Source: Planctomycetia bacterium (GTDB lineage Bacteria > Planctomycetota > Planctomycetia > Pirellulales > UBA1268). Taken from it: a DNA stretch of 64,000 nucleotides. Position 1 is the first letter of the stretch; each line of letters begins with the position of its first letter. The position numbers and the translations under genes were made by a program. The stretch is taken from NCBI GenBank assembly GCA_026401035.1, contig JAPLNR010000070.1, positions 1 through 64,000 of the forward strand. The letters run 5' to 3'. The notes under the pieces were generated by a model, which was not told the DNA's origin, did no database searches, and worked only from the letters and a program-made list of their open reading frames with translations. Below are positions 57,961 to 64,000 of this stretch, in pieces.

Positions 57961-60900
57961 GCCAGACCGCCCCCCGCCCGCCAGCATCGCCGTCGGCTCC
58001 GGATCCGTTCGTGAGCGTGCGGGCCAGCGCCGGCACCGGCAAGACCTACACGCTCACCACGCGGATGATCCGGCTGCTTGCCGACGGTGCGGAGGTTGGC
58101 GATGTGTTCGCGGCGACGTTCGCCCGGAAGGCGGCGGGCGAAATCCTCGCGCGGGTCCTGCACAGGCTGGCCACGGCGGCCGATCCGGCGGCGGCCGACG
58201 CAACGCGGGAACTCGCCGCGGGGATCGAGAAGCCCGCGGCCGATTGCGGTTTTTTTCGCGATCTGCTCGTGAAGGTAACGGCGTCGCTCGACCAGCTCGC
58301 GGTGGGCACGCTCGACAGCTTCTTCGTCACCTGTGCCGACGCCTCGCGGTATGAACTGGGCCTGCCGGCGAACTGGACGATCGGCACCGACACCGAGCTC
58401 GAGGCCCAGCGGCGCCGGGCGATCCACGGCACCATCAAACGGGCGACCAGCCACGACACCTCCACCGCGGCCGCCGCCACGCTGGCCGACCTGATGGTGC
58501 GGGTGGCCGGAGGCGCGACGACGACGGGACTCGAGAGCCTGCTCGAGGGGGTCGTGAACGATCTCGCGTCGGTTCACCGTGAGGCCGATGCGGCCGCCTG
58601 GGAGTGGCTGCCGGTGCCGCGGCCGCCAGCTGTCGCCGAGGTCGACGCGGCCCTCGCCGCGATCGCGGCGACGGCGTTTACCGACAAGCGGATTACCGAA
58701 GCCCGCGACAAGGATCTGGAGGCGTTTCGCGCCGCCCGCTGGAATGACTTCGCGGCGAAGGGAATCGCCGTCAAGGTTCTCGGCGGCGAAGACTCCTACT
58801 ATCGGAAGCCGATCGAGCCGGCCCTGCAGGGGGCGTATCAAACGCTCCTGGCCGTGGCGCGGACGGCGGTTCTCGGCCGCATCGCCGCCCAGACCCGCGG
58901 CCTGCGGGAGATGCTCGACCGCTATGCGCAGACGACCGACGAGCTCGTCGCCGCGGAAGGCATCGTGTCGTTCGACGACATCACGCGGATGGTCGGCCTC
59001 GCGGCCGGCGACGGCACGCTCGACTCGGCCCGCTGGCGGGGCATCTCGTTCGCCCGGCATCTGCTGCTCGATGAATTCCAGGACACCTCGCTGGCACAGT
59101 GGCGGGTGCTCGAGCGACTCGCGGAACACACGGTCACCAGCGGCGGCTCGTTCTTTGCGGTGGGCGACGACAAGCAGGCGATCTACGGCTGGCGCGGCGG
59201 CAAGGCCGAACTGCTCGACGCCCTCGCGGATTTCTTCTCCCAGGCAACCACGCCGCTCTCCGTGCAGCACTTGTCCGAAAGCCATCGCTCGAGCCCCTCC
59301 GTGCTCGACGTGGTCAACCGGGTGTTTGGCAGCCTCGGCACCTGTGTTCCGCTGGCCGACCATGCCGATCTGGCTGCCCGCTGGTCCGCGGGCTTCGTGC
59401 CCCACCGCGCCGCGGCCCGCAAGCAGCATCTCCCCGGCTGGGTTCGCCTACGCACCGCGCCCGCGGCCGGCGCCGACGAACGCCCCGCCGACATCGTGCT
59501 CGGCCACGCGGCCGCGCGGGCCGCCGCGCTCGCGCGGGCCAATCCCGGCGCGCGGATAGGCGTGCTCGTCCGCACCAACCAGGCGGCGGAGCGGGTGATT
59601 GCCCGGCTGAAGGGACGGGAAAACATCGTCGCCAGCGCCGAGGGGGGCAATCCGCTCGCCGATTCCCCGGCGGTGGAACTCCTGCTCTCCGCGCTCACGC
59701 TCGTCGACCATCCCTCCCACTCGATCGCCCGGTTTCACGTCGGCACGTCGCCGCTGGCCGCCCAGCTTGGCCTCGATGAGCGGACGACGGCGACACCGCC
59801 GGCGGTCTGCACCGCCGCCCTCGATCGGCTGCGCCGCGAACTCATCGACGACGGCTACGGTCCCGTGCTCGCGCGGCTGGCCGCCGTCGTGGCGCCGAGC
59901 GGCTCGCAGCGGGACGTGCGGCGGCTGGAGCAGTTCGTCGAGTCGGCCCGCAGCTGGGATCTGGCGGCCGGCGGCCAGCGGACGGGCCTGCTCCGCACCG
60001 ACGACTTCATCGCCCAGTGCCGCGGCACGAACGTCGCCGATCCGGTGCCCTCGCCGATTCGCGTGATGACGATCCACAAGGCAAAGGGGCTGGAATTCGA
60101 CCTGGTCGTGCTCACCGACCTCGACCGCAAACTCGTCGCCCATCAGCCACGCGTGGTGGTCGACCGTGCCGGTCCGCTGGCACCGATCCGTCGCGTGCTC
60201 TCCGCTGTGCCGAAGGAGTTTCTGCCATTCCTGCCGGACGACTGGCAGCAGCGCTGTGCCGAGGCGGTGCAGCCGGTCGTCCGCGAAGGGATCGCCACGC
60301 TCTACGTCGGCCTTACCCGCGCGATCCAGGGCCTCGAGATCGTGATTGCCCCGTCCAAAGAGAATGAAAAGGCGGTTCCCAAGACGCTCGCCGGCATCCT
60401 GCGGGCCACACTCCCGGAAACGCCGGAGGCCGCGGCCGATCGCGTGCTGTTCACGCATGCCCATGCCGCCAACGCCGACAGCGACACGCTCCTGACGCCC
60501 CCGGCCGGCACGGTGGCCGTCGCGCCGCCGGCGGCGGTCGCGACCACTCCGGTCGTGCTCAAGGCTCTCGCCGGCGGTGTGCGGCGCCGCGGCGCGCCGC
60601 TCCGCACGCCCTCGTCTGCCGAAGGCGGCCGGATCATGGCCGCCCTCGATCTGCTCGACGCCGGCTCGCAGCAGGCAAAGGACGTCGGCACGCTGCTGCA
60701 TGCCTGGATGGAACAGGTCGGCTGGCCGGCCGACATTCCGGGTGACGACCTGCTCCTGCGAATCGCCGCGGAGTTCCCCGGACTCGCTTCACAACACGCA
60801 AAACTGCTGGCCGAGTTTCACGAGATGTGCCGCCGCCCGAGCGTGGCCGCGCTGCTCACCGAACCGGCAGACCGCCTGCCGGAAAGATTCATCGCCCGTG

Positions 60901-61244
60901 GCATCGCTGCCGGCCCGGCCGAGCCGGCACTCCGCCGCGAACATGCCTTCGTGCTGCGGGACAGCGACGGGATCATGCAGGGCGTGATCGATCGCCTCGT
61001 GCTCTGGTCGCGGGCGGGCAAGCCCGTCGCCGCCGAGGTGATCGACTTCAAGTTTGACGGCGTTGGCGGCGGCACCGAGCCGGCGGCCCCCGCCCGGCTG
61101 ATCGCCGAGAAGACGGCCTTCTACGCGCCGCAATTGGCCGCCTACCGCCGGGCCGTGGCCCAGCTCTTCCGCCTCGCCCCGGACCGGATCACCGCCGATC
61201 TCGTCTTCATGCGGACGGGCGCGGTCGTACCCGTGGAGGCGTGA
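57957..61244 (+). CDS. AddA-like UvrD-family helicase-nuclease
   Basis: A 1095-residue SF1 helicase. Motif I ASAGTGKTYTLTTRMIRLLA near residue 23, then AATFARKAAGEI, the Walker B motif LLLDEFQDTSLAQWRVLERL, motif III VGDDKQAIYGWRGGKAELLD, and later MTIHKAKGLEFDLVVLTDLD and LYVGLTRAIQGLEIV (motifs V and VI) are all complete. At the end a PD-(D/E)XK nuclease has GVIDRLVLWSRAGKPVAAEV and IDFKFD. With the upstream AddB-like protein it should resect DNA ends for recombination and may also degrade phage DNA. GTG 57957 overlaps the stop before it, so expression is coupled. Confidence 0.9.
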   Translation: MSQTAPRPPASPSAPDPFVSVRASAGTGKTYTLTTRMIRLLADGAEVGDVFAATFARKAAGEILARVLHRLATAADPAAADATRELAAGIEKPAADCGFFRDLLVKVTASLDQLAVGTLDSFFVTCADASRYELGLPANWTIGTDTELEAQRRRAIHGTIKRATSHDTSTAAAATLADLMVRVAGGATTTGLESLLEGVVNDLASVHREADAAAWEWLPVPRPPAVAEVDAALAAIAATAFTDKRITEARDKDLEAFRAARWNDFAAKGIAVKVLGGEDSYYRKPIEPALQGAYQTLLAVARTAVLGRIAAQTRGLREMLDRYAQTTDELVAAEGIVSFDDITRMVGLAAGDGTLDSARWRGISFARHLLLDEFQDTSLAQWRVLERLAEHTVTSGGSFFAVGDDKQAIYGWRGGKAELLDALADFFSQATTPLSVQHLSESHRSSPSVLDVVNRVFGSLGTCVPLADHADLAARWSAGFVPHRAAARKQHLPGWVRLRTAPAAGADERPADIVLGHAAARAAALARANPGARIGVLVRTNQAAERVIARLKGRENIVASAEGGNPLADSPAVELLLSALTLVDHPSHSIARFHVGTSPLAAQLGLDERTTATPPAVCTAALDRLRRELIDDGYGPVLARLAAVVAPSGSQRDVRRLEQFVESARSWDLAAGGQRTGLLRTDDFIAQCRGTNVADPVPSPIRVMTIHKAKGLEFDLVVLTDLDRKLVAHQPRVVVDRAGPLAPIRRVLSAVPKEFLPFLPDDWQQRCAEAVQPVVREGIATLYVGLTRAIQGLEIVIAPSKENEKAVPKTLAGILRATLPETPEAAADRVLFTHAHAANADSDTLLTPPAGTVAVAPPAAVATTPVVLKALAGGVRRRGAPLRTPSSAEGGRIMAALDLLDAGSQQAKDVGTLLHAWMEQVGWPADIPGDDLLLRIAAEFPGLASQHAKLLAEFHEMCRRPSVAALLTEPADRLPERFIARGIAAGPAEPALRREHAFVLRDSDGIMQGVIDRLVLWSRAGKPVAAEVIDFKFDGVGGGTEPAAPARLIAEKTAFYAPQLAAYRRAVAQLFRLAPDRITADLVFMRTGAVVPVEA

Positions 61245-61266
61245 GCGGCCACCAAGAAAATTCGAG

Positions 61267-61349
61267 CGGAGGGCATGGGATTCGAACCCACAACCCCTTT
61301 CGGGGCATCTGATTTCGAGTCAGACCGCTGGCCAATTCGCTTACCCTCC
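61267..61349 (-). tRNA. tRNA-Ser (anticodon CGA)
   Basis: The minus strand folds as a class II tRNA: acceptor GGAGGGT/GCCCTCC with discriminator G, anticodon stem TCTGA/TCAGA around CTCGAAA, and T-stem GTGGG/CCCAT with TTCGAAT. The extra arm is CCCC-GAAA-GGGG, short for serine. The anticodon is CGA, reading UCG. CCA is not encoded. It lies 22 bases after the helicase gene, on the opposite strand. Confidence 0.93.
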
Positions 61350-61498
61350 GAATTGCCTTGGGCCAAATGTAGAGTTCCTGCCGTCCGAGCTCAAGTTCAA
61401 GCCGGATCGCACGGGTTGAAGTGGCCTGATCGGGCAATCACAATCTCCCTGCATCGACAGGATTTGTGTAGGTTCGCAACGCTCAGGAACGGCAACGG

Positions 61499-62938
61499 AT
61501 GCGAGTGCAGGGAACCAAGGATTCGTTCCGCTGCCCGTCCGCGGGATTGCCGCTCACGGCCTTCGAAGAGCACATGCTCCTCGATGACCGGCCGTCGCAT
61601 CCCATGGTCATCGTGGCGAGATTCGATTTCGTGGATGATGCCCCGCCGGCGGCGCTCGCCGAGGCATTTCATACGACGCTCCTGCAGGAGCCCTTGCTGA
61701 CTGCACGCGTGAACCGCGGCCGAATGGGCCGCCCCCGCTGGCTCCCCGGAGCCATACCGCAGCTCAAGGAGTCGCGCGTCGAGCACGGACTCGCGGGAAA
61801 TGCCCAGTGGACCGGCCCCCTGCCGCGGCTCGACCCCGAATCGGGTCCGGTCATCCATGCGGAAGCGATTCATCACCCCGCCGGCTGGTCGATCCTGCTG
61901 GCCGTCCACCACGCCGCCTGTGACGGGCTCGGACTCGTCGGCTTCGTGGAGCGGTGGCTGCTGGCAGCGGATAAAAAAGCAGCCCGTCGTCCGCGCGAGG
62001 TCTCGGATGTCATGGCGGCCCTCGCCTCCCGCGGTCGGGCCGCTGCGTCCTGGAATCAGTTCATCCGCATGCTTCCCGGGCTGGCAAAGGGGCTGGAGGG
62101 CGTCGGGCAATTCGTTTCGCGGGACGTGATCCGCCTCGATCCCCTTCACGCCGCACCGTCCACATCCGGCGGCCAGGCCCGTGCCGCGTCGGCTGCATGG
62201 CTGCCATGCATCCACTCGGCCACGCTGCAGGCTGACGAAGTGCATGCAATCGATCGCGTCGCTAAAGCCGAGCGCGTGATGGTCAATGACCTGCTGGTGG
62301 CGGCCATGCTGGCGGCGATCGGCGAGCACGCCGACGCGTGTGCCGCGGCAGCCGCTCCCAATGCCTGGGTCCGGCTCGGCATTCCCATGAGCCTGCGGAC
62401 CAAGAGCGACAGCGCGCTGCCGGCAGCCAACCGGGTGAGCATGATTTTCCTCGACCGCCGGCCGGGTGATCGGCATGACCGCGGCCGGCTCATCCGCGGC
62501 GTGCGCGATGAGATGGAACTCATCCGCTCCCACGCATTGGGACACATCCTCCCGCTCACCCTCGAGGCGGGACGCCTACTGCCTGGCGGGCTGCGGCGGA
62601 CGACGGACAGCCCAAAGTCGCAGTGCACGGCCGTGCTGTCGAACCTCGGACGGTGCTTCCACCGGTCGCCGCTTGCCGACGAGCAAGGATGCATCCGCAT
62701 CGGCCACGGCCGGCTCGCCGACTGGTGGATCGTGCCGCCAGTCCGGCCGGGAACGACGCTGGCCGCGGCGACCCATGAGACGGCGGGCCGCCGCACCATC
62801 ACGTTTCAGTTCGACCCAGACCGGATCTCCGCCGCCGAGGCCGCAGCGTGGCCGGCACGCATGCTGGCTCAACTGGAGATGCTTTCCGGGACTCCGACCG
62901 CCGCCACACCGCAGACGGAACAGGCGGGTGCCTCGTGA
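61499..62938 (+). CDS. Condensation/acyltransferase-fold protein (WS/DGAT-like)
   Basis: A 479-residue protein of the CoA-dependent acyltransferase fold. The catalytic H-H-x-x-x-D-G motif appears as VHHAACDGLGLVGFVERWLL near residues 139-158. PLTAFEEHMLLDDRPSHPMV at the front, with LARVN-like strand 3 TARVNRGRMG, fits. In the second half VNDLLVAAMLAAIGEHADAC and LGIPMSLRT resemble wax-ester synthases and condensation domains. The acyl donor and acceptor are unknown; the coupled glycosyltransferase makes a lipid or glycolipid plausible. The ATG at 61499 begins 20 residues before the fold. Its stop overlaps the following GTG. Confidence 0.72.
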   Translation: MRVQGTKDSFRCPSAGLPLTAFEEHMLLDDRPSHPMVIVARFDFVDDAPPAALAEAFHTTLLQEPLLTARVNRGRMGRPRWLPGAIPQLKESRVEHGLAGNAQWTGPLPRLDPESGPVIHAEAIHHPAGWSILLAVHHAACDGLGLVGFVERWLLAADKKAARRPREVSDVMAALASRGRAAASWNQFIRMLPGLAKGLEGVGQFVSRDVIRLDPLHAAPSTSGGQARAASAAWLPCIHSATLQADEVHAIDRVAKAERVMVNDLLVAAMLAAIGEHADACAAAAAPNAWVRLGIPMSLRTKSDSALPAANRVSMIFLDRRPGDRHDRGRLIRGVRDEMELIRSHALGHILPLTLEAGRLLPGGLRRTTDSPKSQCTAVLSNLGRCFHRSPLADEQGCIRIGHGRLADWWIVPPVRPGTTLAAATHETAGRRTITFQFDPDRISAAEAAAWPARMLAQLEMLSGTPTAATPQTEQAGAS

Positions 62939-64000
62939 GCGTACCGCCGAGCCTCTCCGCCGAATCGATCATCCCCGCCCTGCTGCTGGCCCTGATCGTG
63001 CCCCAGATCGTGCTGACGGCCTGGTTTATCTGGAACGTTCGCGCCCGCACCCGGGCGCACCTCCTGCGCCGCGATCAACGCGACGGATCGGCAACGATTC
63101 CCGCCGTCGTCGTCCTCTGCCTGCGCGGCTGTGACCCCACGCTCGAAGAGGTGCTGGCGGCTTTGGCGCGGCAATGCCACCGCAATTGGCGGCTCCAAGT
63201 CGTCGTGGATTCCGCGGACGATCCGGCCTGGGACGTCGCGCATGCCACCCTCGCCCGTCTGGCGGCCGGGGATCAGGTTTCCTGGCACGACTATTCGATC
63301 ACGCCCCTTGCCGAGCGGCCCGCGACGGGTTCGCTGAAATGCGCCTCGTTGCGACAGGCGCTTGCAACGCTCGCGCCGGAGACACAGGTTGTCGCACTGA
63401 TCGACGCCGATTCGATCGTCCACGAACAGTGGCTGTTGACCCTGGTGGACGAGTGCATGCGGCCCGGCGTGGGAGCCGTGTCCGGCAATCGCTGGTATGA
63501 ACCCAGGCACGATTCCCTGCCGGGAACCGTCCGGGCGATCTGGAATGCCGGCGCCGTCGTGCAGATGACCGCCTTCGGCATCCCCTGGGGTGGATCGCTC
63601 GCGGTGCGATGCGAGGCGCTGGCGGCGTGTGGCTGGGCTTCAGTCATCGAGGCCACTCTCTGCGAAGATACGGCCCTTGCCGCCCCTCTGCATCGCGCCG
63701 GCTGGCTGTATCGTTTCATTCCTTCACTGGTCGCTGTCGATTGCGATGACGACGTCGCGCTCGTCCCGCTGACACGCTGGATTTCAAGACAGTTGCTGAC
63801 GGCCCGGCTGCACCATCCGATGTGGCCCCTTGTGGCCATTCATGGGCTGAGCACGTCGTTCACACTGGCTGCGGCAGTCTGCGCGTGCGTCGTCGCGGCC
63901 GCCCGGGGCCACGGCCAGTCGCTGCTCGTTTTTGGTGGAGCCCTGCTCGCCTACGAGGCCACCAGCATCCTGCTGGTGCTCATGATCGAGGACTCCATCA
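62935..64000 (+). CDS. GT2 glycosyltransferase, membrane type (cut by window end)
   Basis: The first 355 residues of a larger protein; the window ends before its stop. A helix opens (ALLLALIVPQIVLTAWFIWN), then a GT2 domain: IPAVVVLCLRGCDPTLEEVL, QVVVDSADDPAW, VVALIDADSIVHEQWLLTLV with the D-x-D, the GIPWGGSLAVRCEAL stretch, and ATLCEDTALAAPLHRAG with the E-D acceptor site. LTRWISRQLLTARLHH stands where Q-x-x-R-W usually is. Two membrane helices follow to the end. It looks like the ceramide glucosyltransferase or cellulose-synthase-like branch. GTG 62935 overlaps the stop of the acyltransferase gene, so the two probably make one surface lipid or glycan. Confidence 0.8.
   Translation, partial: MSVPPSLSAESIIPALLLALIVPQIVLTAWFIWNVRARTRAHLLRRDQRDGSATIPAVVVLCLRGCDPTLEEVLAALARQCHRNWRLQVVVDSADDPAWDVAHATLARLAAGDQVSWHDYSITPLAERPATGSLKCASLRQALATLAPETQVVALIDADSIVHEQWLLTLVDECMRPGVGAVSGNRWYEPRHDSLPGTVRAIWNAGAVVQMTAFGIPWGGSLAVRCEALAACGWASVIEATLCEDTALAAPLHRAGWLYRFIPSLVAVDCDDDVALVPLTRWISRQLLTARLHHPMWPLVAIHGLSTSFTLAAAVCACVVAAARGHGQSLLVFGGALLAYEATSILLVLMIEDSI

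Noticed and set aside
57798-59429. 543-codon minus-strand frame opposite the helicase gene
   Set aside because: Covers conserved helicase motifs on the other strand and has shadow-type composition.

Overview
The window is a high-GC chromosomal segment, most likely from a planctomycete (probably Pirellulales). The case rests on gene content. There is a secreted barrel-like protein of a type I know from planctomycetes, tetrahydromethanopterin and methanofuran biosynthesis genes outside the archaea, a glycine/arginine-rich Rho, and many long proline- or arginine-rich secreted or disordered proteins. The gene order is bacterial, with many 4-bp ATGA stop/start overlaps.

Layout. 1-3.3 kb: a small secreted protein, a PIN-toxin remnant cut off by a fragment of an IS3-type transposase, and a divergent gluconate permease/gluconokinase pair. 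4.1-9.2 kb: an accessory island of toxin-antitoxin (TA) modules ending at a tRNA-Pro gene. It holds DUF433/DUF5615, two AbiE-type modules and HicBA. The 3' end of the tRNA is repeated twice upstream, as expected of integration sites. Both AbiE toxins, one antitoxin and a further gene have kept their ends but lost their middles. 9.3-18.3 kb: housekeeping genes (pyrF, inorganic pyrophosphatase, ndk, a Nudix hydrolase, ftsH, surE, purine nucleoside phosphorylase, dapA). 18.5-22 kb: two surface-glycan enzymes. 22-27.6 kb: a C1-cofactor locus in which beta-RFAP synthase and DUF447 face an operon of a DHPS-like protein, pabB and pabA. The pab genes make p-aminobenzoate, the substrate of beta-RFAP synthase. 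27.8-35.4 kb: an SDR protein lacking the usual catalytic residues, a PQQ-type propeller, two Cys/Met-metabolism PLP enzymes and an outer-membrane-like protein. 35.5-49.4 kb: an RG-rich disordered protein, rho with a long leader, glpD-glpK, secreted TPR and secretin-like proteins, and the methanofuran gene mfnB. 50-64 kb: an ion antiporter, RNase D, a methyltransferase, a Phd/VapC pair, an AddB/AddA-type nuclease-helicase pair, tRNA-Ser, an acyltransferase-like protein and a truncated glycosyltransferase.

A family of dispersed hairpin elements lies mainly between convergent genes (10.2, 22.0, 27.6, 38.4 and 46.7 kb) and also at 53.1-53.4 kb. Copies at different loci differ by compensatory base pairs. 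At several junctions the element itself supplies the stop codon of the adjacent gene, and at 22.0 kb of both flanking genes. These elements, the tRNA-bounded decaying TA island and the paired p-aminobenzoate/methanopterin genes are the most unusual parts of the window.
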